Below, piece after piece: positions 10,601-19,221 of a stretch of DNA of 64,000 nucleotides (position 1 is the stretch's first letter; every line of letters starts with the position of its first letter). The DNA lies in contig JAZNYG010000019.1 of the NCBI GenBank assembly GCA_045594245.1, positions 1 through 64,000 on the forward strand, read 5' to 3'. The DNA is from UBA1189 sp045594245. GTDB taxonomy: Bacteria > Bacteroidota > Bacteroidia > Bacteroidales > Bacteroidaceae. Below the pieces are notes generated by a model. That model saw only the letters and a program-made list of their open reading frames with translations, was not told where the DNA came from and did no database searches. The position numbers were made by a program, and so were the translations under genes.

Positions 10601-12901
10601 CACGAAGGTGGCGGTGCCGGTACTATGGAGGACTATGAGGCGCTTTACGCTGCTATGGAGGCAGCCAAGGCGGGTTCACAGTGGGTCATCCAGCAGTGGC
10701 AGTGGAGTGCTACACAGCGGTACTCGCTCACCGCTGTTCCTGCAGGTCGTCTCATCGTGCTCGACCTCTTTGCAGATGGCAGTCCTGCATTTGACTCATA
10801 CAACGGCTATGCTCCTCAGGATGCCGTGTTCAGTACTATCCCCAACTTCGGTGGCCGCTCCGGACTCATGGGCCGCTTGCAGAACGTGACCGACAATTAC
10901 TTTAAGTTCAAAGCCAAATATGCCAGCATCAAGGGTATCGGCGCTGCTCCCGAGGCTATTGAGCAGACTCCCGTGACCTACGACCTTATCTTCCAGCTTC
11001 CCTGGATGAATGGCGTGAAGCCCGATGTAGAGGAATGGGTAAACAACTACGCCATTGCTCGCTACGGTCAGGACAATGCCGTGGTGAAGGAAGCGTGGAG
11101 CCTGCTTCGCCAAGGTCCGCTTGCCTATGGTGCCGATGGTATTCAAGGTCCTGTAGAAGACGTTTGGGCAGCACGTCCAAACCTTGACGCAAAGCCTGCT
11201 AGCTATTGGGGCAAGACACTTAACCATGCCGGTGGAACTTATACTAAGGCTCGTCGTCAGATGCTGATTGATGCCGTGTACAAGTTGCTTGATCAGGAGG
11301 ACGAACTCGCTCTGGCTAAGGGCTCTGTATATGAGAGCAACTACAACTACGACCTTGTTGAATTCGGCGGTGGTGTGATGGCCGACTATGCCTATGACTT
11401 GCTTCTCGGAATCAAGGAGGCAAAGAATGCTGCTGGCGCAAACTTTGCTACTGATGCTGCCTATATTGCTCGTCGTGATGCTTTCCTCCAACTCATCTTG
11501 GATATGGATGCCTTCAAGGGCACCAACCTCAACTTCCGTCTCGGTAAGTGGACACAGGAAGCTCGCGATGCTGCTGGGGAAGTTGAGGGTGCTACTACGG
11601 CTACTCCCGACTGGTATGAATACAACAATGCCCGCACCATTGTATCTACCTGGTCATCGCCTGGTACTAATCTGAACGATTACTCCTACCGCTCTTGGCA
11701 GGGACTGTTGAAAGACTTGTATTATCCTCGATGGAAACACTACTTCGACAACAACTGCACAACAGCTGAGTATAAGTTCTTCGAGTGGAACTGGGCACAT
11801 GGAATGACGCACAAGGTAGGTGATAATAGCATCAGTACTACTGCTCTTCAACCTGGTGAGGCAGGCCACACCGACAGCTACACTCGCGAACCAGAAGGCA
11901 ATACCGTAGAGAAAGCCAAGGAGATACTCGGCAAGTATATCATCCCCGTGAACAACGGTGCCTACTATGCATACCGCTATCTCACCAATGACCTCACTGC
12001 AAAAGTGACCATCATCGCTAACAAAAATGTGGCAATTGACCTTAGCGGGTATTTTGGTGAACTTACAGGTGCCACTGTAGCCGGTGACTTTATTGAGAAT
12101 GGTACCGACTTCAAGAACATCACCATCAAAAGTGATGCTGCCGATGGCGCTCATACGGGCACCATCACCTTGACCGACGGAACGGTGCTGACCTTTGTCG
12201 TGGTGTTGAATCCTGCATACTATGGTGTATATAACATTACATATAAGAACGGGGACTCAGATGCTCCTGTCTTTGTAGGATACAATGCAGACAAGGATAA
12301 CAGCACCAACTCGTTTACCAACCATGCCGGTGTGGTCGACTCCAAGGAGCATAGCTATTTCTTCTATCATACGGGTAAGCTGCCGGGTGGCGGTGGCTTT
12401 GGACGCAGCGTGGCCGTGGAGGAGTTTGCCTATAATGCCGACGGATCGTTTCCCGTCATCCGCCCTACCGACAAGGGCGTGGAGCCTGTGGCAAGGTTCA
12501 ATCCCTACCGCAGGGTCGAGGACGAAACCATGGCCTTCTCGCGTGGTGTGACGACGGAGCAGAACGACCGTATTGGAGTATACGTCACCCATACGCACAA
12601 CGGTGACTACATCAAGCTGCGCGAGGTCGATTTAGGCGACTCCGGGGCGCAGACCTTCACCGCACGTGTGGCTAGCGGCCTGCGTGGCGGATGCATCGAA
12701 CTTCGTGCCGACAGCTTGCAGGGCCAGCTGATGGCCACCCTTCAGGTGCCTTCCACAGGGGGCTGGGAGGCATGGGAGACGCATAAGGCGGCAGTGACAA
12801 CGACGCTGACGGGCGTGCACGACCTGTATCTCTGTTTCAAGGGTCGCAAGGGACCCCAGTTGATGAATCTCGACTGGTGGAGTCTGAAGAAGAAACGTTA
12901 A
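7670..12901 (+). CDS. Alpha-N-acetylglucosaminidase (GH89) with GH43-derived tail and CBM6
   Basis: The chosen start (7670) gives MKKKFTLFLASLLLCLSAHA, a clear signal peptide; the upstream in-frame ATG at 7631 does not. The first 650 residues are beta-rich binding modules (ricin-like and discoidin-like segments, plus a small sandwich domain near nt 9430-9630). The GH89 part starts near residue 660, with CVFGYSMTSWTW, WRSFLT and LPGWSGMVP. Predicted catalytic glutamates are Glu979 in DPFHEGGG and Glu1095 in APEAIEQT, by analogy with human NAGLU. It removes terminal alpha-linked GlcNAc, for example from mucin or heparan-type glycans. From about nt 12,290 the sequence switches to one resembling a GH43 C-terminus (FTNHAGVVD, FFYHTGKLPGGGGFGRS) followed by a CBM6 domain ending LDWWSLKKKR. 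No T9SS sorting domain is seen. Confidence 0.88.
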   Translation: MKKKFTLFLASLLLCLSAHAEFVPGKMYALKESTTGLYLDIQTLGIDEPNAGVTTNNISLNVKPCIIYFEAGTTDNTKWALKNASGSYVMQASSRNWNAVIGTTAYEWTISKTEADLYTIARADGKFVNIDTKTAEQPLYCDKGTGMEFALIPYSDLNRGAYTIKSPFNTVDLGTIQSSAALNAITTPTTIVIQNRANNNSYYLAGTSNQASFEEALLVWEPVTEGFAGKYYLRTTDAENGYFQKTASQVDVTLGKKDNAQVFYTTAPTSGGSGATLCNAVGDLVNADIDNLVRFVQEGGTTWLNCQSGTAKPKLGNSGYGVWTVHNVYSVVDATYLSLTQVGDTKASFQATPTKFYMTPSAGAWLIEDKDNGGKYVGSTHDWNTTTDFSLWTICDPNTEGYAQITRLADNAKFLGSDQNANVGTGIFTNVGSGCNGWLFEGAFDCTTTGTDTNGKYHFTSDYIAYAGACNKLRFTLTESGAFFKNGSNRLSLDEFKLYDATGEVVELAAEDVTGNNGKTYAGFFDGVNGTYGGTATWDSGTEDDWFEITLPNGVDLGGAFKFSFVTENTTMNAKAFEIKTSYVKPSDYAFAISGAPQDAAVIVTYDGKEIAAGAAIAVSTFDSNLITATDIAGYTWSVVVDDENETITLVYTEAPIVENPQAVVDLVNRIGGAGTDGKFKFVLDPSMNSKQEVFVLGSEDNKILIKGTTISAITTGLGWYLNNIAHVNIAWNSLNEKTVAVKNENAAYVDLSNIELPLPSEETHTCDAKYRYYLNTCVFGYSMTSWTWTRWQQEIDWMALHGINMPLQLVGLEEVWRSFLTMEDANGNRKYGYDDEAAKAFVAGPAFIAWWAMNNLEGWGGTAAGTKSGGTWEGAGGVQDDAWYVRQKELAGKITAAQRALGMQPVLPGWSGMVPTNFASKSGYATRSNGGNWAGDFVRPLLLSVSNAKYAEIAADYYECLHAVMGESQYYSMDPFHEGGGAGTMEDYEALYAAMEAAKAGSQWVIQQWQWSATQRYSLTAVPAGRLIVLDLFADGSPAFDSYNGYAPQDAVFSTIPNFGGRSGLMGRLQNVTDNYFKFKAKYASIKGIGAAPEAIEQTPVTYDLIFQLPWMNGVKPDVEEWVNNYAIARYGQDNAVVKEAWSLLRQGPLAYGADGIQGPVEDVWAARPNLDAKPASYWGKTLNHAGGTYTKARRQMLIDAVYKLLDQEDELALAKGSVYESNYNYDLVEFGGGVMADYAYDLLLGIKEAKNAAGANFATDAAYIARRDAFLQLILDMDAFKGTNLNFRLGKWTQEARDAAGEVEGATTATPDWYEYNNARTIVSTWSSPGTNLNDYSYRSWQGLLKDLYYPRWKHYFDNNCTTAEYKFFEWNWAHGMTHKVGDNSISTTALQPGEAGHTDSYTREPEGNTVEKAKEILGKYIIPVNNGAYYAYRYLTNDLTAKVTIIANKNVAIDLSGYFGELTGATVAGDFIENGTDFKNITIKSDAADGAHTGTITLTDGTVLTFVVVLNPAYYGVYNITYKNGDSDAPVFVGYNADKDNSTNSFTNHAGVVDSKEHSYFFYHTGKLPGGGGFGRSVAVEEFAYNADGSFPVIRPTDKGVEPVARFNPYRRVEDETMAFSRGVTTEQNDRIGVYVTHTHNGDYIKLREVDLGDSGAQTFTARVASGLRGGCIELRADSLQGQLMATLQVPSTGGWEAWETHKAAVTTTLTGVHDLYLCFKGRKGPQLMNLDWWSLKKKR

Positions 12902-12941
12902 GAATTCTGATTCGCCGTATCATCGTATGGGAAAAAAGTCG

Positions 12942-12957
12942 TATCTTTGCAAAGATA
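12942..12957. promoter_or_regulatory. Palindrome TATCTTTGCAAAGATA containing the uvrA -7 box
   Basis: This is a perfect 16-base palindrome whose left half is a TAnnTTTG promoter box 48 bases before uvrA. Being palindromic, it offers a -7 box on both strands or an operator for a dimeric regulator. No LexA-type site is recognised. Confidence 0.5.
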
Positions 12958-12997
12958 GTCGGTTTTGTGACTGTCGGAATAAGAATCTGTTACGACA

Positions 12998-15838
12998 ATG
13001 AGTGAGGAGAAATATATCAGCGTCAAAGGGGCGCGCGTGAACAATCTGAAGAACATTGAGGTCAATATCCCGCGTAATAAGTTGGTGGTAGTGACCGGAC
13101 TCTCGGGCTCGGGCAAGAGCTCGCTGGCTTTCGACACCTTGTATGCCGAGGGGCAGCGTCGCTATGTGGAGAGTCTGTCGTCCTATGCACGTCAGTTCCT
13201 CGGACGCATGAAGAAGCCCGAGTGCGACTTCATCAAGGGCTTGCCGCCTGCCATTGCCATAGAGCAGAAGGTGAGCAGCCGCAATCCGCGCTCTACGGTG
13301 GGCACATCGACCGAGATCTACGAGTACCTGCGCCTGCTCTTTGCCCGTGTGGGCAAGACCTACTCGCCTGTGACAGGGCAGCTGGTGAAGAAGCATGACA
13401 CCGAGGATATCGTGGCCTGCATGCGCTCCTACAGCACGGGCACGCGCTTCACCGTATTGGCTCCGCTCATGATACGCGATGGGCGTACACTGGAGGAGCA
13501 ACTCACCATATGCCTGCAGCAGGGCTTTGCAAGGGTAGAGGTGAAGGGCGAGGTGATGCGTATCGAGGAGATGCTGGAAAAATTGACAATTGACAAATCA
13601 CAATTGACAATTGATAAGGCACAGCAATCGGATGGAAATAATTGTCAATTGTCAATTGTCCATTGTCCATTAAACTTAGTTATCGACCGCCTCAGCGTGG
13701 ACGACAGCAAAGAGACCGTGAGCCGCCTTATCGACAGCTGCGAGACGGCATTCTACGAGGGTGGGGGCACGTGCATGCTGCGTTTCTACCCTGCAGGGAT
13801 ACTGCATACGTTCAGCAAGCGCTTCGAGGCCGACGGCATTGCCTTCGAGGAACCCAGCGAACAGCTCTTCTCCTTCAACTCTCCCGTAGGTGCCTGCTCC
13901 GAGTGTGGCGGCTTCGGACGCATCATCGGTATCGATGAGCAGCTCGTGGTGCCCAACACGGCCATGAGCGTATACGACGGATGCGTGGTGTGCTGGCGTG
14001 GCGAGAAGATGAGCGCCTGGCGCGACGAGTTTATCCGCTATGCCGCCAAGGACAACTTCCCCATCTTTGCTCCCTATTATGAGCTCACTCAGGCACAGAA
14101 GGACTACCTGTGGCACGGCCCCCGTACGAAACCCTGCATCGACTCCTTCTTCAAGATGCTGGAGGAGAACCAGTATAAGATACAGTACCGTGTGATGCTG
14201 GCACGCTATCGCGGCAAGACGACGTGCCCCACCTGCCATGGCACACGCCTCAAGAAGGAGGCCACCTATGTGAAGATTGGCGGGCGCAACATCTGCGAAC
14301 TGGTCGATATGCCCGTGACCGAGCTGCAGCGCTTCTTCGCGCAGCTTACGCTCGACGAGCACGAGGCAGCCATTGCCAAGCGCCTGCTTATCGAAATCAA
14401 CAGCCGTCTGCAGTTCCTGCTCGATGTTGGGCTCGGCTACCTCACGCTCAACCGCCTCAGCAATACGCTGTCGGGTGGTGAGAGCCAGCGCATCAATCTC
14501 GTCACCTCGCTGGGCAGTCCGCTTGTGGGCTCGCTCTACATCCTCGACGAACCCTCCATAGGCCTTCATAGCCGCGACACCGACAAACTCATCCGCGTGC
14601 TTCGCCAGCTGCAGCAGGCAGGCAACACCGTTGTGGTGGTCGAGCACGACGAGGAGATTATCCGCGCGGCCGACTATATCATCGACGTAGGTCCCGAGGC
14701 AGGGCGCCTTGGCGGACAGATAGTGTACGAGGGCGATATGCACGACCTGCAGTCGGGCTCGGCCAGCTATACCGTGCGCTACCTTTTGGGCGAGGAGCAG
14801 ATACCTGTGCCTCAGAGTCGCCGTCCGTGGAACAACTACGTGGAGATTCGCGGTGCACGCCACCACAACCTCAAGGGCATCGACGTGAAGTTCCCGCTCA
14901 ATGTGATGACCGTAGTTACCGGTGTCAGCGGTAGCGGCAAGAGTTCGCTCGTGCGCGATATCCTGTATCAGGCCCTGGCACGTGAATATAGCGAGGGTTC
15001 CGAGCGCCCCGGTGAGCATTTGGAGCTGAAGGGCGACATCCGCATGCTGCGTGCTGTGGAGTTTGTAGACCAGAACCCCATAGGCAAGTCCACCCGCTCC
15101 AATCCCGTCACCTACCTCAAGGCCTACGACGAGATACGCAAGCTCTTTGCCGAGCAGCCCTTGGCCAAGCAGATGGGCTATACGGCAGGCTTCTTCTCCT
15201 TCAACAGCGAGGGAGGCCGCTGCGAGGAGTGCAAGGGCGAGGGTACCATCACCGTGGAGATGCAGTTCATGGCCGACCTCGTGCTCGAGTGTGAGGCCTG
15301 TCACGGCAAGCGCTTCAAGGCCGACACGCTGCTCGTGACCTATCACGACAAGAATATCCACGACATACTGGAGATGACCGTCAACCAAGCCGTAGATTTC
15401 TTCACCGAACATGGAGCCAAGAAGGTGGTGCGCCGCCTCAAGCCCCTGCAGGATGTAGGGCTCGGCTATGTGAAGCTGGGGCAGAGCTCGTCGACCCTCT
15501 CGGGCGGTGAGAACCAGCGCGTGAAGCTCGCCTACTACCTCAGCCTGGAGAAGTCGGACCCCACGATGTTCATCTTCGATGAGCCCACCACGGGCCTCCA
15601 CTTCCACGATATCAAGAAACTGCTCTGTTCGTTCGATGCGCTCATCCTGCGCGGCCACACCATTGTCATTATCGAGCACAATATGGAGGTCATCAAGTGT
15701 GCCGACCACATCATCGACATCGGTCCCGAAGGGGGCGACCGTGGAGGTCAGCTGGTAGCCTGTGGCACCCCCGAAGAGGTGGCGCAGTGCGAGGCATCCT
15801 ATACGGGCAGGTTCCTGAAAGAGAAAATAAAATTGTAG
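12998..15838 (+). CDS. uvrA: UvrABC excinuclease subunit A
   Basis: UvrA is the damage-sensing ATPase of nucleotide excision repair, acting as a dimer with UvrB. Both ABC modules are present: Walker A GLSGSGKSS near the N-terminus and GVSGSGKSS near nt 14,922, with signatures LSGGESQR and LSGGENQR. Cys pairs of the zinc sites are visible (CSECGGFG, CPTCHGTR, CEECKGEG, CEACHGKR). Length is 946 residues, close to the usual 940-950. Residues about 195-226 are unusual: they are encoded by a palindromic AT-rich repeat (13,580-13,673) lying in frame between GEVMRIEEML and NLVIDRLSVDD, where homologues have a short linker. It is probably tolerated because it falls in a variable surface loop. The gene stands alone, with its own promoter. 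Confidence 0.97.
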   Translation: MSEEKYISVKGARVNNLKNIEVNIPRNKLVVVTGLSGSGKSSLAFDTLYAEGQRRYVESLSSYARQFLGRMKKPECDFIKGLPPAIAIEQKVSSRNPRSTVGTSTEIYEYLRLLFARVGKTYSPVTGQLVKKHDTEDIVACMRSYSTGTRFTVLAPLMIRDGRTLEEQLTICLQQGFARVEVKGEVMRIEEMLEKLTIDKSQLTIDKAQQSDGNNCQLSIVHCPLNLVIDRLSVDDSKETVSRLIDSCETAFYEGGGTCMLRFYPAGILHTFSKRFEADGIAFEEPSEQLFSFNSPVGACSECGGFGRIIGIDEQLVVPNTAMSVYDGCVVCWRGEKMSAWRDEFIRYAAKDNFPIFAPYYELTQAQKDYLWHGPRTKPCIDSFFKMLEENQYKIQYRVMLARYRGKTTCPTCHGTRLKKEATYVKIGGRNICELVDMPVTELQRFFAQLTLDEHEAAIAKRLLIEINSRLQFLLDVGLGYLTLNRLSNTLSGGESQRINLVTSLGSPLVGSLYILDEPSIGLHSRDTDKLIRVLRQLQQAGNTVVVVEHDEEIIRAADYIIDVGPEAGRLGGQIVYEGDMHDLQSGSASYTVRYLLGEEQIPVPQSRRPWNNYVEIRGARHHNLKGIDVKFPLNVMTVVTGVSGSGKSSLVRDILYQALAREYSEGSERPGEHLELKGDIRMLRAVEFVDQNPIGKSTRSNPVTYLKAYDEIRKLFAEQPLAKQMGYTAGFFSFNSEGGRCEECKGEGTITVEMQFMADLVLECEACHGKRFKADTLLVTYHDKNIHDILEMTVNQAVDFFTEHGAKKVVRRLKPLQDVGLGYVKLGQSSSTLSGGENQRVKLAYYLSLEKSDPTMFIFDEPTTGLHFHDIKKLLCSFDALILRGHTIVIIEHNMEVIKCADHIIDIGPEGGDRGGQLVACGTPEEVAQCEASYTGRFLKEKIKL
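13580..13673. repeat. Palindromic AATTGACAATTGAC repeat inserted in frame in uvrA
   Basis: The left part holds AATTGACAATTGACAAA and CAATTGACAATTGATAA; the right part holds ATTGTCAATTGTCAATTGT and two CATTGTCCATT-like units. The two sides are inverse complements around a roughly 28-base centre. It contains no in-frame stop in the uvrA frame and is translated. It looks like a REP- or MITE-like dispersed intergenic element. Confidence 0.8.
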
Positions 15839-15993
15839 TTTTGCAATAATTGATTTTTTCGCGAATAGCATATTCTGTAAATTATAACGATATTCAGCTC
15901 TTTTCATAAAAGAGAAGAACAAAAGCGAGGCCTGATTGTTTCCGAAGATAGAGCTAATATTGTTTTCGTCTATTGAATGATAGATGTAGGGTA

Positions 15994-16025
15994 TTTGCAT
16001 ATGTGAAATGTTTGCTTTACCTTTG
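15994..16025 (+). promoter_or_regulatory. Consensus promoter of the desulfoferrodoxin gene
   Basis: TTTG (15,994-15,997), exactly 20 bases, then TACCTTTG (16,018-16,025): a full match to the Bacteroidetes sigma consensus, 49 bases before the ATG. The remaining 237-base gap after uvrA shows nothing else. Confidence 0.8.
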
Positions 16026-16074
16026 TCATAGATAAAAACGAAAAAGTATAAACCTTTTAAATCAATAAAGAATT

Positions 16075-16461
16075 ATGGCTGTAAAATTTTTCAAATGTGA
16101 ACATTGTGGTAATGTAATCCAGAAGATTGTAGACTCTAAAGTTCCCGTGGTATGTTGTGGTGAGAAGATGAAAGAGCTCACAGTAAACACCGTTGACGCC
16201 AGCGTAGAGAAGCATCTCCCCGTGGTGACCCGTATCGACGATTGCCACATCAAGGTTGAGGTGGGTAGTGTGGCTCATCCTATGACTGAGGGGCATCACA
16301 TCGCCTTCATCTATGTGGAGACTGAACATGGCGGCATTCGCATTGACCTTCCCCACGAAGGGAAGCCAGAAGCTGTATTCTGTGTTTGTAATGCCAAGCC
16401 TATCGCTGTGTACGAGTACTGTAATCTTCATGGAGTGTGGAAGACGGAAATAAACGATTGA
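16075..16461 (+). CDS. dfx: Desulfoferrodoxin (superoxide reductase)
   Basis: This non-haem iron enzyme reduces superoxide to peroxide in anaerobes. Centre I is a desulforedoxin-type Cys4 site (Cys8, Cys11, Cys27, Cys28). The centre II ligands are present: His47 in EKHLP, His68, His74, Cys116 and His119 in CNLHG. The 128-residue length fits the two-domain form. A consensus promoter precedes it and ferritin follows 40 bases downstream on the same strand. The pair suggests co-expression for superoxide removal and safe iron storage. Confidence 0.95.
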   Translation: MAVKFFKCEHCGNVIQKIVDSKVPVVCCGEKMKELTVNTVDASVEKHLPVVTRIDDCHIKVEVGSVAHPMTEGHHIAFIYVETEHGGIRIDLPHEGKPEAVFCVCNAKPIAVYEYCNLHGVWKTEIND

Positions 16462-16501
16462 AGTTGAATAATTTGTGACGAAAATTCTAAAATTTAAGAA
16501 T

Positions 16502-17026
16502 ATGTTAAGCAAGAAACTCCACGAAGCTATCAATGCTCAAATCAATGCCGAGTTGTGGTCGGCCTATCTATACTTGGCAATGTCAATGGATGCGGAGACC
16601 AAGGGCCTTAAGGGTGTAGCCAACTGGTTTTACGTACAGTTTCAGGAAGAGAACGATCATGCCCGTATCTTCATGAACTACCTTAACTCACGTGATGCCA
16701 AGGTCACCCTGCTCCCCATCAACGAGGTGCCCACTACATGGGACAGCGTGTTGGCTATGTTTACCCAGACTCTTGAGCACGAAAAGAAGGTGACGTCACT
16801 CATCAACAATCTTGCCGCCATTGCCAACGAGGATCGCGACTTCGCATCTATCAACCGTATGGTATGGTTCATTGACGAGCAGGTTGAGGAAGAGGAGAGT
16901 GCTCGCGAGATGATAGCCGCCGTTGAGGCTGTAGAGGGCAACAAGTACGGTATGTATATGCTCGACAAAGAACTCGCCGCACGTACCTACACCCAAGCTT
17001 CGCCCTTGGTATCTTCGGCCGATTAA
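16502..17026 (+). CDS. ftnA: Non-haem ferritin
   Basis: Starting at ATG 16,502 places the ferroxidase ligands at canonical positions: Glu17 (NAELWSAY), Glu50 and His53 (QEENDHA), with Glu94-type EHEKK and the Gln of DEQVEEE further on. An upstream in-frame ATG at 16,475 would only add nine odd residues. The four-helix bundle of 174 residues assembles into a 24-mer iron store. It is probably in one transcript with desulfoferrodoxin. Confidence 0.95.
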   Translation: MLSKKLHEAINAQINAELWSAYLYLAMSMDAETKGLKGVANWFYVQFQEENDHARIFMNYLNSRDAKVTLLPINEVPTTWDSVLAMFTQTLEHEKKVTSLINNLAAIANEDRDFASINRMVWFIDEQVEEEESAREMIAAVEAVEGNKYGMYMLDKELAARTYTQASPLVSSAD

Positions 17027-17083
17027 GAAGCAATAGTACAAAAATTGTATACTCATTTCAAGAAAACGGTATGCTGTTTACAT

Positions 17084-17112
17084 AAAATCAGAAGGGTCAC
17101 CCTTCTGATTTT
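17084..17112. terminator. Bidirectional terminator between ftnA and fbp
   Basis: AAAATCAGAAGGGT and its exact inverse complement are separated by one base, with A-runs and T-runs on either side. It serves both convergent genes. Confidence 0.85.
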
Positions 17113-17168
17113 ATCTTCATTTCTCTTTTTTGTAGGTATACTCGATAGAATGTATTTGCTATCGGGGA

Positions 17169-19166
17169 TCATCGTGTCATTTCCTTGATGATTCCTAGAC
17201 GATAGGCGTAGAGCAGTTTGCGCAGCGAGTCGATGCGGCGGCGTATGTCGCGTCCCTTGTCGGTGTCGCTCACGTGGATACGCTCGGTGAGTTTCTCCAC
17301 GAGGTGGCGGGTGCTCTTGATGTCGGAACCGTTGCGGATGGCCTCTTCGGTGGAGGTGAAGGGTTGGTGCTCCACGAGCGACATGCCGCGCGAGTGGTAC
17401 ACGAGGGTGTAGCCAGCAATGCCAGTAGTGGACTGGTAGGGCTTGGAGAAACCGCCGTCGATGACCAGGAGGCGGCCGCCGGCCTTCATGGGATTCTCGC
17501 CCTTGAGGGTCTTCACGGGGATGTGGCCGTTGATGATGTGGCGGTGGTCACCCTCGACGCCGAACTCGCTGAGCAGGAGGTCTACGGTGCTGTCCTCGTT
17601 GCGCAGGGTGTAGTAGTGGCCCTTGGTTTCCTTCATCACGGCCTTGTCCTTGAGGAAGTAGCGCTCGAAGGTGGCCATGCGGTCTTTGTCGAAGGTGGGG
17701 GCATCCTTGCCGCACCAGAGATACCACAGGTAGTCGACGGAGAACTGGCGCAGCGCCTCGTCGGTATCGGCCGAGTGGGCGGCACGGATGAGGCTGTCTA
17801 CCTTGTCGAGCAGCGCACGGCCCTTGTAGAGCCCGTCGTGGAGGTACACCTCCTTGAGGGTGCCGTCGGCATTCATGGGTATGGAGGCGTGGAAGAGCAG
17901 GTTGCCGTTGTATACGAGGTACATACTGCCGTGGTCGAGCAGGCAGCGGATATGGCGCTGTAGCTTCTCGCTGGTGGTGAAGGAGTGGGCCAGCCGCTCT
18001 ATGACCTCGCTCTCCTCCACGCTGAGGCGGTAGGGGTCGGCAGGGTCGATGGTGGGGAAGTAGCACTCGCGCATGGAGTAGCGCTTGCCGCCGATGGTGC
18101 AGATGCTCTTGTCGTAGTCGATCTTGTGGAGCAGGAGGCGGTCGTCCATCCCGTACTCGGGGTGGCGGCGTATGATCTCGGCCTCGAGCTTAAACTGGAG
18201 CACGCTCACGGCCTTGTGCATCTGGGCTATGAGGCGGCGGGTCTTGTCGCTGCAGGTGACATTGTCCTCGAGCTTCGGGCCGAACTCCTCGCAGGGGTCG
18301 TCCTTGTATATCTCCATGGCAAAGATGGCCAGGTGCAGGAGGTTGATGCCGTAGCCGTCTTCGAGCACCGAGAGGTTTCCGTAGCGCATGCACAGGCGCA
18401 GCACATTGGCCATGCAGGCGCGGTTGCCTGCGGCGGCACCTATCCACAGCACGTCGTGGTTGCCAAACTGCACGTCGAAGTTCTGGTACTGGCACAGGGC
18501 ATCCATCACGAGGTGCGAGCCCGTGCCGCGGTCGAAGAGGTCGCCCACGATATGCAGGCGGTCTACCGCCAGGCGCTGTATGAGGTTGCTGATGGCCACG
18601 ATGAAGTGGTCGGCCTGGCCTGTGCTGATGATGGCTTCGATGATGCCCTTGACGTAGCGGTTCTTGTTGGTTATGCCGGTGGACTCGTGGAGCAGCTCCT
18701 GGATGATGTAGGAGAACTCCTTGGGCAGCTCCTTGCGCACCTTGGAGCGGGTATACTTGGACGAGATGTTCTGACACACCGAGATGAGGCGGCGCAGGGT
18801 GAGGGCATACCAGTCGTGCATGTCGTGACCCTCCATCTCGGCCTTGAGCAGCTGTAGCTTCTCGGCAGGGTAGTAGATGAGGGTGCAGAGGGTGCGTATC
18901 TCCTTGTCGCTCAGCTCGTCGCTCAGCACCTCGCGTACCTTGCGCTTGATATCGCCCGACGCATTCTTGAGCACATGCTGGAAGGCCTCGTGCTCGCCGT
19001 GTATGTCGGCCAGGAAGTGCTCGGTGCTCTTGGGCAAGCCCAGGATGGCCTCGAGGTTGATGATCTCGGTGCTGGCCTCGGCAGCGTTGCGGAAGCTGCG
19101 CGAGAGCAGCTGCAGGTAGTTGAGATCCTGCTGTATTTCTTCGGGGGTATATTTCTGCTCTGTCAT
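17169..19166 (-). CDS. fbp: Fructose-1,6-bisphosphatase class III
   Basis: The long (about 665 residue) class III FBPase hydrolyses fructose-1,6-bisphosphate in gluconeogenesis. Metallophosphatase motifs are visible: ADIHGEHEAF, GDLFDRG, GNHDVLW and NGHIPVKTLKGENP. In-frame ATGs at 19,187 and 19,175 lie further out, but a perfect promoter (TTTG 19,216-19,213, 20 bases, TAATTTTG 19,192-19,185 on the minus strand) overlaps the first of these, so it cannot be the start. MTEQKYTPEE at 19,166 fits best. It stands alone and ends at a bidirectional terminator. Confidence 0.93.
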   Translation of the reverse strand: MTEQKYTPEEIQQDLNYLQLLSRSFRNAAEASTEIINLEAILGLPKSTEHFLADIHGEHEAFQHVLKNASGDIKRKVREVLSDELSDKEIRTLCTLIYYPAEKLQLLKAEMEGHDMHDWYALTLRRLISVCQNISSKYTRSKVRKELPKEFSYIIQELLHESTGITNKNRYVKGIIEAIISTGQADHFIVAISNLIQRLAVDRLHIVGDLFDRGTGSHLVMDALCQYQNFDVQFGNHDVLWIGAAAGNRACMANVLRLCMRYGNLSVLEDGYGINLLHLAIFAMEIYKDDPCEEFGPKLEDNVTCSDKTRRLIAQMHKAVSVLQFKLEAEIIRRHPEYGMDDRLLLHKIDYDKSICTIGGKRYSMRECYFPTIDPADPYRLSVEESEVIERLAHSFTTSEKLQRHIRCLLDHGSMYLVYNGNLLFHASIPMNADGTLKEVYLHDGLYKGRALLDKVDSLIRAAHSADTDEALRQFSVDYLWYLWCGKDAPTFDKDRMATFERYFLKDKAVMKETKGHYYTLRNEDSTVDLLLSEFGVEGDHRHIINGHIPVKTLKGENPMKAGGRLLVIDGGFSKPYQSTTGIAGYTLVYHSRGMSLVEHQPFTSTEEAIRNGSDIKSTRHLVEKLTERIHVSDTDKGRDIRRRIDSLRKLLYAYRLGIIKEMTR

Positions 19167-19184
19167 AAATGGCATGTTGTTTTG

Positions 19185-19216
19185 CAAAATTACGGTAAGA
19201 TGATAGAAAAAACAAA
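19185..19216 (-). promoter_or_regulatory. Consensus fbp promoter
   Basis: On the minus strand, TTTG at 19,216-19,213, a 20-base spacer, and TAATTTTG at 19,192-19,185. The short leader that results sets the fbp start at 19,175 or 19,166. Confidence 0.75.
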
Positions 19217-19221
19217 TTAAT

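Noticed and set aside
13676..16000. 774-codon open frame antisense to uvrA
   Set aside because: Explained by codon bias of uvrA; it includes the noncoding gap and no recognisable domain.
17274..18857. Plus-strand open frames across fbp
   Set aside because: The minus strand encodes a full class III bisphosphatase; these are shadows of GC-rich codons.
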